From CAZNER01 sp964572065 (lineage in GTDB: Bacteria; Patescibacteriota; Dojkabacteria; JAHIVN01): a stretch of DNA of 26,147 nt. Position 1 is the stretch's first letter. Every line of letters starts with the position of its first letter. Below the pieces are notes generated by a model. That model was not told the DNA's origin. It made no database searches and saw only the letters and a program-made list of their open reading frames with translations. The DNA is taken from positions 1-26,147 of the forward strand of contig CAZNER010000026.1 of assembly GCA_964572065.1 (NCBI GenBank). Reading direction: 5' to 3'. This document shows positions 7,664 to 19,800 of the stretch, one piece after another. Position numbers and translations under genes: made by a program.

Positions 7664-8614
7664 TTATTTATCTAATAGGTTTTTCCAAACTTTATTAACT
7701 ATAGTTCTTTTTCTGGACTGTTTAAGTGTCTTATCTAACTCCTCCTTGATTACTTTTTTAGGTGCTTTTTTGATATTTCCATCTAATTCTTGTGTAATCT
7801 CAACTAATCTGTCTTCATAAGGTTTTACATATTTTTTTCCTATAACGCTTTTTAATTTTGAATTATCAAGAATTGTGTCAATTCTCATTACTGGTGTTAG
7901 TTTATTTAGTTCCTCTTTAGAAATTTTCGTAATTGGAAGCTCGGGAAGTACATATTTTTTCAACAAATTAGCGATTTTATAAGGTGTTGTCCATCCATCA
8001 TTAGAAGCATTTAATATGCCAACGTATCTTTTTTTAATCAGCATTCTAGTCCATTCCATTAAATCCTCTATTACTGTTCCTGTATTTGGTACATCAATAA
8101 ACCTTGTGAAAGTTAAAAATTTAACGAGCATATTCTTATAGCTTACCTGAGCAGATATAGGTTGTCTTGGACGTAGTATTAGGTATTTAAAATTTGATGA
8201 TTTATTATATTGAATAAGTTGCTCTGACCATACTTTTGTCCAGCTGTAATAAGATACAGGATTTGGTTTATCGTCTTCTTTCTTTTTGTCATTTTTATTC
8301 TTACTTAAGAATATACAACCACTAGATAAATGGATAAAGTAGATACCCTTTTTGTCGCATATGTTTGCTATATTATCAGCTCCTAGGGAATTTACCTCGA
8401 ATGTTTCAAGTTTATGTTCTTCACACCATTCTAGGTTCGTTTTAGCAGCTGTATTAATTACAACGGTGGGTTTGTAGCTTGTTATCGCTTTTGAGATTTG
8501 ATTTGTCTTAGTTATGTTTGCTTTGGAAATTTTACTCTTTATTTTTTTACTGTTGAAAAATTTCTTGTAAAAGTTGCCGAATTGGCCGTTGCCAAATATA
8601 AGGATTTTCTCCAT
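7664..8614 (-). CDS. RmlD-like dTDP-4-keto-6-deoxyhexose reductase
   Basis: This 316-residue NAD(P)-dependent reductase of the RmlD/sugar-nucleotide-binding family reduces a 4-keto sugar nucleotide. The N-terminus has the dinucleotide motif GNGQFG (8-13). NTAAKTNLEWCE at about 54-65 matches the RmlD 'NxAAyTxVdxaE' region. HLSSGCIF and Tyr123/Lys127 (YSWTK) form the catalytic site. The family match is clear, but divergence from classic RmlD and the absence of rmlC here leave the product open: dTDP-L-rhamnose if RmlC is elsewhere, otherwise an unepimerised 6-deoxyhexose such as fucose. A charged C-terminal extension (about 280-316) looks basic and possibly RNA- or membrane-associated. Confidence 0.75.
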   Translation of the reverse strand: MEKILIFGNGQFGNFYKKFFNSKKIKSKISKANITKTNQISKAITSYKPTVVINTAAKTNLEWCEEHKLETFEVNSLGADNIANICDKKGIYFIHLSSGCIFLSKNKNDKKKEDDKPNPVSYYSWTKVWSEQLIQYNKSSNFKYLILRPRQPISAQVSYKNMLVKFLTFTRFIDVPNTGTVIEDLMEWTRMLIKKRYVGILNASNDGWTTPYKIANLLKKYVLPELPITKISKEELNKLTPVMRIDTILDNSKLKSVIGKKYVKPYEDRLVEITQELDGNIKKAPKKVIKEELDKTLKQSRKRTIVNKVWKNLLDK

Positions 8615-8639
8615 GATTTGTTTTTTAAGATTTTATATA

Positions 8640-9839
8640 TTATCTTTTTAAAGATTCATCGAGTGCCTTAATATAGCATGTAAAAAACATTTTTGCATTT
8701 TTATTTCCAAATAGGCTCTTTAATCCCCAGATAAAAGTTCTAGCAAGTGTTCGGAAGTAATAATAAAAGAAAGTAAATATTCCAAAGTATTCTTTTATAA
8801 ACCATAATCTATTTCTAGTTCCATAGTAAGTTTGATTTTTGGTGACACTTCCTTTGCTGCTTCCCCAAAAATAATGATAGCATACTGCATCATTAATAAA
8901 CTTAGTTAAAAATCCCGCTCTATGGTATCTAAAACTTATCTCACTGTCATCATTATATAGAAAGTATTCTTCTTTAAATAAACCTAATTTTTCAAGTAAA
9001 TCAGCTCGTATAGCCATAGCTCCTCCGCAGGCTGCATCTGCAATTCCAGAGGGAAGTTCTCTATTAAATTCAAATAAATGTTTATCTTTAAATACCATTT
9101 TGTTCCTTATAAAATCAGTACCTGCATTTTGTATTATATACTTTCCATTTAGTTTTAATTTAATAATGCTATTTTTATTTATTTCCTTTTTTATTTCACC
9201 TGAGAATAGTTTCAAATCGTCACCTGTATATTTAATTTTTAATCTTCCTATTTCAGTATTTTTATGATTATCATACGGGACAGCGAAATAATATATTTCT
9301 TTAGCTTTAAGTTTTTTAGGAAGTAGTAATCTTTCACCTTTGTTTTCAAAGCCGTTCTTGTATTCAAGTAAATGATAGTTAAGATTATTTATACATAAGG
9401 ATTCGAGCAGGGTATTTTTTCTTGGGATGAGTATTACTTGCTGATAAGGGTAATATAGAAGTAATTTTGAAGTACATATGCCAATGCTGCTGTCATTGAA
9501 GCCCGATATCAAATTGTTAAGCCATTGTTGTTCAACTTTGATATCATTATTTAGAATTGCAATATATTTGTTTTTACCTTTTTTTAATATTTCTCTAATT
9601 CCACTGTTGTTGCCCCCTGTATATCCAATGTTTTTTTTAAGCTCAAGTATCGATAGTTTTTTATCCTTTTTTATTCTTTTTTTTATGTAATTTATAGATC
9701 CGTCTTTTGACCCGTTATCTACAATTAAAACTTTATAATTAGTATAATCTTGGGATAATATGGAATCTATGTTTTTTTCTAGGAAGTGTTTGCCGTTCCA
9801 ATTTAATATAATTATTGTAACTGCATCTTTAATACTCAT
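8640..9839 (-). CDS. GT2 glycosyltransferase with internal extra domain
   Basis: The 399-residue protein begins with a GT2 fold: VTIIILNWNGKHFLEKN at 7-23, VDNGSKDGS at 40-48 and the metal-site motif ILNNDI at 95-100. The acceptor half resumes with CGGAMAIRADLLEKLGLF (271-288) and the catalytic-type YNDDSE (295-300), as in rhamnosyltransferase-like GT2 enzymes. Between these, about 105 residues (roughly 129-234) replace a loop that is normally short. This insert alternates hydrophobic and polar residues, suggesting a beta-sandwich. A hydrophobic, aromatic helix near 345-375 may bind the membrane surface. The gene lies between wzm and the reductase gene and likely adds the deoxysugar made by the rml enzymes; this substrate link is inferred. 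Confidence 0.8.
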   Translation of the reverse strand: MSIKDAVTIIILNWNGKHFLEKNIDSILSQDYTNYKVLIVDNGSKDGSINYIKKRIKKDKKLSILELKKNIGYTGGNNSGIREILKKGKNKYIAILNNDIKVEQQWLNNLISGFNDSSIGICTSKLLLYYPYQQVILIPRKNTLLESLCINNLNYHLLEYKNGFENKGERLLLPKKLKAKEIYYFAVPYDNHKNTEIGRLKIKYTGDDLKLFSGEIKKEINKNSIIKLKLNGKYIIQNAGTDFIRNKMVFKDKHLFEFNRELPSGIADAACGGAMAIRADLLEKLGLFKEEYFLYNDDSEISFRYHRAGFLTKFINDAVCYHYFWGSSKGSVTKNQTYYGTRNRLWFIKEYFGIFTFFYYYFRTLARTFIWGLKSLFGNKNAKMFFTCYIKALDESLKR

Positions 9840-9884
9840 AAGTTTTTATCATTGTATCGATAAATTTAGTTCATTTATACAAAT

Positions 9885-10658
9885 CTAAAATTTTTCTGCT
9901 ATTTTTTTAATATTTTGTTTAAAGTAAATCCTTCCCGCGAAAAAGATTATTATTGCAATTACAAATAATATAAGGATTGACCTGATATTTACAATATTTC
10001 CGTATATAAATGTCTCTCTTGCAGCTTGTATCAATATGGTTAAAGGATTGAGAGATATTACCTTCTGGATAGATTCCGGCATAGAATCTAAGGGATAAAA
10101 TATTGGTGTTGCATAAAATAAAAGCTGCATTACAAGTTCAGTTATATGTTCAAGATCACGAAGTTTGACAAGAATTATTGAAGTAAAGAAAGATATACCG
10201 TATGTGAATAGAAAAATAATTATTATAATAAATAAGAAATATAGCAGTGATAAAAGTGTTGAGTCAACAGGATTGAATATTGAAAAGATTATAAGTATAA
10301 ATATATTAATTACAAAGTTAATAATTGACATTATTAGTGAGCTTGAAAGGGCTATTTCTCTTGGGAAATTTACTTTAAGTATTATATGCGCTGTCTGCAG
10401 AATCCCGTTCATTCCATAAATTATCCCCTCATTTACAAAAGTATAGATTATTATTCCAAGAAGCAGATACATTTGGTAGTTTTCGACCCACCCACCTTTA
10501 AATTTTGAGAAAACAATAAATAATACCAAGAAGGTCATAAGTGGTTTTAAAAGAACCCAGATAAATCCGAGTAATGAATTGTTGTATCTTAATTTGAAGT
10601 TTGTTTTAACAAGTTCAATTAATAAATCTTTTTTGTTTGTGAATTCTCTCTTTTTCAA
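9885..10658 (-). CDS. wzm: ABC-2 polysaccharide exporter permease
   Basis: This 257-residue integral membrane protein carries the amphipathic start REFTNKKDLLIELVKTNF, then RYNNSLLGFIWVLLKP, the hallmark of the ABC-2 (Wzm/TagG) family. About six membrane helices follow, with the conserved YATPIFYP loop near 184-191. It forms the channel for the polysaccharide powered by Wzt (3823-5025). The start is TTG at 10658; the codon just upstream is an in-frame TAA, and the next Met is about 40 residues into the protein, inside the conserved core. It is the first gene of the locus and has an extended -10 promoter just upstream. Confidence 0.88.
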   Translation of the reverse strand: MKKREFTNKKDLLIELVKTNFKLRYNNSLLGFIWVLLKPLMTFLVLFIVFSKFKGGWVENYQMYLLLGIIIYTFVNEGIIYGMNGILQTAHIILKVNFPREIALSSSLIMSIINFVINIFILIIFSIFNPVDSTLLSLLYFLFIIIIIFLFTYGISFFTSIILVKLRDLEHITELVMQLLFYATPIFYPLDSMPESIQKVISLNPLTILIQAARETFIYGNIVNIRSILILFVIAIIIFFAGRIYFKQNIKKIAEKF

Positions 10659-10691
10659 TTAGAGATTTATAAAATTTATAATTCGGATGAT

Positions 10692-10719
10692 ATTATAGCA
10701 TGATTGATGTTTATTTACA
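10692..10719 (-). promoter_or_regulatory. Extended -10 promoter of the polysaccharide operon
   Basis: On the minus strand TGCTATAAT (10692-10700) is a perfect extended -10 element. A weak -35, TGTAAA (10714-10719), lies 16 bases upstream. Transcription would start near 10685, about 26 bases before the TTG of wzm, and could read through the whole polysaccharide cluster to the non-coding gap at 5026-5511. Confidence 0.55.
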
Positions 10720-10787
10720 CAAGAGGAATACTAGAGTTATTATTGATCTAAAGTTTCCTTTAACAGCAGAAAGGTAATGGAGACAAA

Positions 10788-10878
10788 ACAGACTACAGAT
10801 CACAGACTACAGACTACAGATTACAGATTACAGATTACAGACTACAGATTACAGACTACTGATTACCAACCACCAACC
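10788..10878. repeat. Heptanucleotide tandem repeat
   Basis: Eleven 7-base units run without interruption from 10788 to 10864. They are variants of ACAGAYT, with one ACAGATC and a final ACTGATT. Two ACCAACC heptamers (10865-10878) continue the same 7-base period up to the stop codon of the giant gene. The two main unit types, ACAGACT and ACAGATT, are interspersed. The array sits just downstream of that gene and before the wzm promoter. Heptamer arrays of this kind are known as STRRs in filamentous cyanobacteria; here their role is unknown. Confidence 0.9.
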
Positions 10879-13800
10879 TCAACTAAAAGGTGAGCCGAAT
10901 TTAGTTTCACCCTGAACTTTTTTGCCTTCTAATCTTACTAGGTCTGATTCTTTCTTGGATACTGGATCCATAGCTAAATCTACTCCTAGTACTTTTTCTT
11001 TACTCAATTCTGCTTTTATAAGACTGCCGTAGAAAGTTTTTCTAACTTTCTTTTTATCGACGTTCTTAGATGGGAATGTATATCCTTTCTTAGAGGCTAG
11101 TAAGTTATACTCACCTTTCTTTGTTATGAACATATATCTACCTTTTTCATCAGTCATTTGATTATCAATTAATTTATTTTCTTTTACATCAAAGAGTCTT
11201 ACTGCCGCATAACCAATGCTTTCTTTAGATGTACTGTTATATACTTTACCCCATCCTCTTTTTACTCCAAATACAAAATAGAATATAGCTAGAAGTACAT
11301 AGAATGCAATTATGATTAGATTATATATAACAGGGTTAATCAAAATTGCAAATATAGCAAATGCAAATCCGAATATGTACATATATTTAGATAGTTTTGG
11401 AAAAATCTCCTTTGCTTTGGCAAGTTGAGATTTTATCCATCTCATGAAGTTGAATTTAACATCTCTTACAGCTGTTAATTCGACATCTCTGTTTAATGTA
11501 CCCTTGGACTTTTTATCGATTTCTAATTTGATTTCATATTCTTTATAACTGTCATGATTAACTTTGAGTTTATACTCACCTTCTCCTACAGCAAAACCAT
11601 AGCGTCCTTCAAGATCTGTTACTTTTTGAGCTATTAACTTATTCTTTTTAGAGAATAATCTTACTACAGCAAATGCGACAGGTCTCTTTGTATTCTTATC
11701 GTAAACAAGTCCCCAAGGTTTCTTTTCTCTTTTTACTAATATACTAGGGAAAGCTAGAAGTATGGATATTATTGCTAGGATAATAGAGAGTGTATCTAAT
11801 GCTATTGTAATAACATTTTTCATAGAACCAGTTACAGGAAGGTTTATTATTGATTCACTTGTTCCTCTTGTGCAGCTAGATAGGTCATATTCACAGCTTT
11901 CATTACAGATTAATTCTCCGTTGATATAGCCAAAGAAACTTTTGCATGTTAGATCTCCTGTGTCGCCATCACATTGTTCTCCTGGTTCTACAATACCATT
12001 ACCGCATTCAGGATCTTTTATACAATTTGAAGTATCTAACTGACATTCATTGTTGCAGATTAGAGTTCCACCAGTAAAGTCATCAAAATCCTGACAAGTT
12101 GAATCGCCTATGTCATTATCACACTGTTCACCAACTTCAACAATACCATTACCGCATACTGCAGGTATGTCACCATCTTGTGAGTCTGAAGTGCACTGAT
12201 TTGTATCGAAAGTACAAGTATCACTGCAGCTTAACGTGCCTCCAGTGAAACTGAAATCAGTACATAATGCGTCTCCAATTCCACCATCGCATTGTTCTCC
12301 TACCTCTACTATTCCATTCCCGCATACAGGTACGCTACCATAACAATCACTTGTGTCATAAGTACAATCACTGCTGCAAGCTAAATTACCACCGATGAAT
12401 GAATCGAAATCTGTACAACTTAAGCCTCCTAATTGAGTACTATCACATTGTTCATTATTAGAAGTTTCGATAGTGCCATTTCCACATGTTCCCGTATCAT
12501 CGTCATCACCACCATCACCTTCGGGTGTTATTTGAAAATCAACTCCATCATTATTACTTCCAAAATCTACCCAGTCACTTACCATTCCAGTTTCATCTGC
12601 AACTCTTCCTCTCCATTTATAATCTTCACCATAAGTAAGATCATCTGAAGTAATACCAAGTATATTTGATCTTGGATTTCCTTTACCCTGCAGTGTAGCT
12701 TCTCCGTTATTTGCTGTCACATCTATTTCTAGCTGGACTGGATCTCCTCCTGTCCATTCAACACTTGATCCTTGTATGATATTTGTTAGATCAAAACTTT
12801 CATTTTCTCCAGCCACCTGTATCTCAATTTGAGGAGTTAATGTTGCTGTAGCATCAGGATCTGCAACATTGAATTTGAATTTAATAGCTTTTTCAGATAT
12901 TTCACCTCCTACAGGTAGTTCGATGTCTGTAATTTTATATTGTTTTTGCAGATATATTTGAGGAATACCGTAGGCACCGTATATGCCTTCTCCACCAGCA
13001 TGGAATCCTGTTCCTTCTGTTCTGCTTATAGTTGAGGCAGGGTCAATAGTGATAGTATCAGTGCATGTATGTGCTAATACTATTATTCCGCCGCCGCCAC
13101 CGCCGCCCTTATAAGTTGGATCTCCAATATCTGCATTACCACCTTCGGCTTTTATGACTCCTGTTGAGCTAACGTTTATATCACAGGCTTTAATATATAT
13201 ACTGCCGCCTGCACCGCCACCACCAGAGCTGTCTCCTGTTACTTCGCCATCACTTCCACTAACATTTATTTCTCCATTTATAATTACATTTCCTGTATCT
13301 GTGATTATTGAAACTGTGCCTCCGCCGGTTCCTCCAGCTGCTCCAGTTCCGCTTATTCCTCCTGCACTGCCTAGATAAGTAGGCTGTATTGATGAATCGT
13401 AAGAACTACCTCCGGGCGTTTCATCGTTTACTCCATCGTCCTGCCCTTCACCGCCTACACCTCCATGACCGCCGCCTCCGCCTCCGCAGTTACCTACCCC
13501 TTGGCTTCCTGCTCCGCTGCCTAGTCCAGAAGAAAAGCCTTGTTCAACTCCATATAGATTAGCTCCTTCTTCTAATGTAAAATCACCTGTCATTTCAAAA
13601 GTTACTCCGCGGTTTTGTTCAGTATTACCCTTCATCAGTAATTGGACATTTGATCCGATATAAATGTCATTGAATGTGTAGTCTTGAGCTTCAAAATCAG
13701 CTCCATATGTAATTAGTTCACTGTTATTATCTATATATAGATTACCGCCTTGATAGTCGGGAGATGTAGAATAATTTTCAACATAAATAGTACCAGGACC

Positions 13801-16800
13801 GGCATTATTGCCTCTAGCTTGTATATGGTCAACATCTAAGTTAAAGCCACTATTTGTTTTGTAATAAAGTGCAACTCTACCGCCGCTTCCATCATTAGCT
13901 TCAGTATCATCATCTTGAAGTGTATTTCCATTAGCTGAAATGATGCCAGATCCATCTAAGATATCAGTTTCAATCCAGATACTCCCTCCACTTCCTGCTC
14001 CGCATAACTCAGCATTAATATCTCCAGATGATTTACCGCCATTAGAAGTAATAGTGCCATTGTTATCAAGAGTATCAGAGATAATAAGTTTAATGGTTCC
14101 ACCACCAGGACCACCATATCCATTGAATGTGCCTGGATTACCTCCACCGGAACTTCCAAGGTATGTGGGTTGGTAAATATCTCCGTAAATAGATCCAACA
14201 GTATTATCTTCTCCATATCCTCCATAGTTTCCACCCTCTCCTTCGCCTGAATTATCACCACCACCATGTCCTAGGTATCTTTCGTAATCTTCTTCTTGAG
14301 AGTATCCAGTTTCAGATGCAGTAAGTGTAGAATTAGATCCGATTGTTAAGTCTGTTAAAGATAAAGTAACGCCATAATCATCTATGTATTCAGTATCTTC
14401 ATCGTCATAACTTTCAAGAGTTAAAGAACTGCTTGATTTAAGGGTTAGGCTTCCAAAGGAATATTGATTATCAGAGTCATGAGCCCAAGTATTAGCATAT
14501 AGAGTCATACCGCCGCCAAGAACATCTGAACCTAAAGTGATACTTTCAGAACCAAGTTGAATATCACCCTGAACGCCAATGTCAACACCACTAATCTCAA
14601 CTATACTTGGACCGATTAGGGTACCATAGACAGTAAGATCAGATAGATAAGAATCACCGATGAGAGCATTACCGCTGGTTACAGTTAGCGTGCTGTCATT
14701 GCCAAGTATATCGAGATCACCATGACCTGTTAAGTTAATAGAATTAAATTCGTAGTCATCTTCAACAAGACCTGCTTGCAATGAATCTGATTCGTTATTA
14801 TCTATATATAGATTACCGCCTTGATAGTCGGGAGATGTAGAATAATTTNNNNNNNNNNNNNNNNNNNNNNNNNNNNNNNNNNNNNNNNNNNNNNNNNNNN
14901 NNNNNNNNNNNNNNNNNNNNNNNNNNNNNNNNNNNNNNNNNNNNNNNNTTATTGCCTCTAGCTTGTATATGGTCAACATCTAAGTTAAAGCCACTATTTG
15001 TTTCGTAATAAAGTGCAACTCTACCTCCGCTTCCATCATAAACGGCATCAGTATTACTATTAGCATAAACATATCCTGAACCATCTATTGTATTTGTTTC
15101 AATCCAAATGCTTCCTCCGCTGCCGCTACCCCAGTCACATCCTAATGTACCTGTTTGGTAACCATTAATACCATTTGCCTCAATGTAACCATTTAAAATT
15201 AAAGCGTCTGAGATATCTAATTTTATTACGCCTCCACCGGTTCCTCCTGCTCCACTACGATCACCAACGTCGGTACAATTCCCTCCTTTACTTCCTAATG
15301 AACTTGGTTCATAAACATCCCCATAAATCTTTGATGAATCTGTTTCATTTTCTCCATATCCACTATATGATCCTCCAGTTAAGTTATTATCTCCTTCTCC
15401 AGGACCTCCCCATCCTACAGCAGAGTATCCTTTTCCAGTTGATGAAATTATACCAAATTCATGTATGTTTAGACTTGTTAGATTTAATGTAACACCATAA
15501 TCATTTGTATAATCGTCGTCTTCATTATCATAGCTCTCTAAAGTTAATGTACCAGAACTACCAATAATGATATTACCAAAGGTGTAATTTCCATCACTGT
15601 GAGACCAATTATTAGCATATAGAGTCATACCGCCATTTGCTGTGTTACCAACAGTAAAATCATTAACTCCTGTAATTTCACCATTGATACCAAGATCTAT
15701 CTCATTAATGTAAAGAATATCTCCCCCTGTATAATTGAATGTCCCATGTACAGTAAGATCAGGAGTAGTGCTGTCACCGCCAAGCGCGCTTCCGTCAGTA
15801 ACTGTTAATAAACTTCCTTCTCCTAATATATCTAAATGCCCTTGTTTAGTTAAATTAATAGAATTGAAAGAATAGTTACCTTCATTTATTGCTGAATGTT
15901 GTCCTGTATCTTCATCTAAATTATTATCTACATAAAGATTTTTATTGTATGATTTCGATTGGCCTTCAGGTATTTGTTCAATGTATATAGTACCAGGACC
16001 GGCATTGGTTCCTCTTGCTTGTATATGAGATACATCTATGTTAAATTGATCAACACCTTCTATACCATTTTCTTCGTAGAAAATTGAGATTCTTCCTCCA
16101 GATCCGTCATTCACATTATCACCTTCAACATGGTTTGTCTCACCATTTGCGTAAATATGTCCATTTCCTTTTATAGTATTCGTTTCAATCCATATACTAC
16201 CTCCACTCCCTCCCCCACCAAGACCTTTTATGCTATCATCCCATGGTTTGCCACCATTAGAATAAATTTCACCGTCTAGATCAAGAATTGAAGAAACTGA
16301 TATTTTTATAGCTCCTCCTCCTGGACCGCCATTGCTAGTATAAACACTATAAGTTCTTCCATCACCAGCACTGCCTAAATGAGCAGGTTCATAGACATTT
16401 CCGTATATGATATCATCATCTGAGTTGCTGCCTTCTGCATATCCGCCGTAACTGCCTCCTTCAAGATCATCGGTTGCTCCTCCACCAGGTCCTAAATAGC
16501 TGCCATGACCATCTTGGCCATATCCTTTCCCAGTTGATGTTATTTTACCTCCTGTATTTACAGTAAGATTAGTTAAATTAAGGTCAACACCATAGTCATT
16601 AGTATAGTCAGTATCTTCATTATCATAACTTTCTAAAGTTACTGTACCATGTTCTCCAATTATTATATTACCAAAAGTATAGGTTCCACTGTGAGCCCAA
16701 GTATTAGCATATATAGTCATACCACCATCAGATATATCACCAATGTTTATATTTGTAACACCTGAAGTTTCTCCATGTATTCCTAAATCTACACCATTAT

Positions 16801-19800
16801 TAAGATATAAGGGATTTGATCCGGTGTATGTAAAAGTACCATAAATAGTTAAATCTGGAGTGGTAGAGTCGCCGGAAAGAATATCCCCATCATTTACTTT
16901 GAGTTCAGTATTGTTTCCATATATATCAAGGTGTCCATATTCAGTTAAGTTAATAGAATTAAATTCGTAAATTTCACTTCCCTGCTCTATTAAACCAGCT
17001 TGTCTTCCTGTGTCACTTGCTAGGTTATTATTAATGTATAAGTTCCCCTTATGGGTAGTATGAACACCCTTATGTTCTATATATGTTGTTCCAGGTCCTG
17101 CATTTGTACCTCCGCCTCTTGTCTGTAGATGATCAATATCTAAATTAAATCCGCTGTTAGTTGTATAGTATAAAGCTATTCTTCCGCCTGCGCCATCAGC
17201 TTTTCGACTGTCTCCTCCAAGACCTCCATTTGCAGTGATAGAACCGTTTCCTGTTATAGTGCCCGTATTTATCCATATACCACCTCCGCTACCAGCACCG
17301 GTATAATTTCCTCCTGGTAGACTGCCATTTGTACTTATACTTGGAGTATTGTTCAAAGTTAAGGTACCTGATATATCTAAAATAATTGTACCACCTCCTG
17401 GACCCCCTGCTGTTTCGGTTGAATAGTATTTATAACCGCCACCTGCGCTTCCAAGTAATGAAGGCTCATAAACATTTCCATATAATTCTCCAACATCGTT
17501 GTCTTGACCATAACCACCATAAGATCCTCCCTTTGTTCTTTCTCTTTCACCACCACCGCCGGGACCTGTATTAGAATCGAATCCGTCTTGTCCATATCCT
17601 TTCCCATCTGCATTGATCTGGCTGCCACTATGAATATTTATTCCATCAGCTAGAATGGTTACTCCATGATCATTATTGTAATCTGAATCGTTATTGTCAT
17701 AACCCCTTAGTGTAAAAGTAATATTATGACTAGCATCCCCGACATAGATAGTACCAATATCCCTGCAATCGAATATACCATTTTCGGCATATATAGGATC
17801 AGAAGGATTCGCACTCCATGTCGTGTTAGTGTCAATTATTGGATCTGGTCCCGCCAAAGGGCAATTACCAACCCCATCTAATATATTAATTGTATTTGAT
17901 AGTCCTTCTATTGATTCTCTTGTAGCTTTTATCTTAATTGATTGTTCTGTATCATATTGTTGATTTGTTATAGTACTTGATCCATTCGTTAGTTGGGTTG
18001 TAGTTATATCAAGATCTCCGCTTCCAGGTGTTTCTGGATTAGATGCTAGTACGTCTGTGAGAGAAACAGTAACTCCATCTTCAGATGTAACTAGATTTTC
18101 ATATTGATCTCTTGCTTCTATGTCGATTGTAAAGTCTGAATCAATTAAAACAACTGAAGAATGGGAATAAACATAATAATGATCAAGAGAATCAGCATTT
18201 CCAGTTGTAGTAAATGTCTGAGGTGATCCTGATGTACCATTCTTTATAGCATCTACAGTATTTGTTCCTGCTTGTGTTCCTAAAGTTAAAGTTGTTTCTG
18301 CTTCACCATTTGAGTCAGTAGTGGAACTTTCTGTACTTAAACTTCCATTTCCTAATGTTATATCCCACGATATGGTCTCATTATAAATAGGATGACCTGT
18401 GCTATCTTTTAATACTACCTTAAAAGGATCTAATTGACTTCCAACTATTCCGCTTTGTCCATCTCCATTCTCAACTTCGGCTTTTGATAGAGTTGCTGGA
18501 TCACCTAATCTTATAAAATCAATATCAGTCTGATCACCATCTCCTCCAAAATTAATCCAATCGCTATAGACGCCATATTCATCTTTTACTCTTGCTCTCC
18601 ATTTATATTCATAAGTTTTTATAAGTCCGGAAATAGTTACTTTTGCTTCAATTGGATCACCTCCACTATATGTTACGGAATCTCCTGTGTTGGTTGCTAC
18701 ACCAGTCCATGTTTGACCACTTTCTCCTCCTATTCTTAATTCGATTTCTGGATATAACGTGACTGGATTTTCTGCAGTCCCATCAACATCAGAAACATTA
18801 AATCTAAATTCAATAGTATTTGCTTTAATTGATTCACCATCACTTTTTTGTGTAAAAGTTGTAGGATCACCATAAGTTACTTCATATTGAGTAAGTTCGG
18901 AAGGATTATCCGGAAAGCAGGAAGGACCTATTTTTGTACCAATTTGCCCATCTTGTATACCGCCAGTACCTTTTGATACAGTTGCAGAACCAGAAAAAGA
19001 ATTGCTGTTTGTGCAAGTCATTACTAATCTGCCACCACCACCTCCTCCTCCATGATGAGTTCCTTCACCTCCGTCGCCTCCATTTGCACTTGCTGTACCA
19101 GTTCCAGCAAGTTGATCAGCAGTTATCCATATACTACCACCTGCACCGCCTCCAGCACCTGATACACTATCAACTGAGGAACCAATTAGTCCATTTGCAT
19201 TTATTGCGCCGTTTAAAGTAAATGTATTTGTAACAACTAACTTTACAGCACCACCACCTGCACCACCCTGAGCTGGAGTATCACCTGCGGTTTCACCGCC
19301 TCCGCTGCCCAGAGTAATTGGTTCTTGTTGGCTTCCATAGGATGAACCGGTTTGGCCAGCTTGTTTGTCTGTACTTGGATCGCCTCTACCGCCGGCTCCT
19401 CCATGGCCAGCACCACTACCTCCACATAGACCACCTAGACAAGTTTCGGCTGTATTACTGCTTTTTCCAGACCCGATATGATTTGATTGTTCTCCAGATG
19501 TATATCCCTGTCCTTCAAGATCTAGGGTTCCACCTGAGTCAACTGTAAAATTATTTGCAAGAATAGTTAATCCATGGTCATCAGTATGACTATCATTATC
19601 TGTAATATCAGGAATGATTCTAAGAGTACCTCCATTTTGGATTTGTATGCTAACAGCACTGCAATTAATTGTATAATCGTATTCAGGATCTGAGTAATCA
19701 GATGCATCTATTATGACTAGATCCGTAATTGGACTAGTTAGTTCAGAAGGGCAAGGTGCTGATGCAATAATGTAGCGTATTTCTTTAAAAAGCATATAAC

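Noticed and set aside
10788..10878. CRISPR array
   Set aside because: Units are 7 bases with no spacers and there are no cas genes; it is a simple tandem repeat.
10879..14979. A separate 1,366-residue gene starting at 14979
   Set aside because: Its first ten residues are read in a frame that differs from the repeat-consistent frame, and its start is created only by the placeholder gap length.
12433..19548. Several ORFs of 60-105 codons opposite or in other frames to the giant gene
   Set aside because: They are low-complexity (Pro, His, Leu or Gly-rich) mirror products of the glycine- and serine-rich repeats, without independent starts or spacing.
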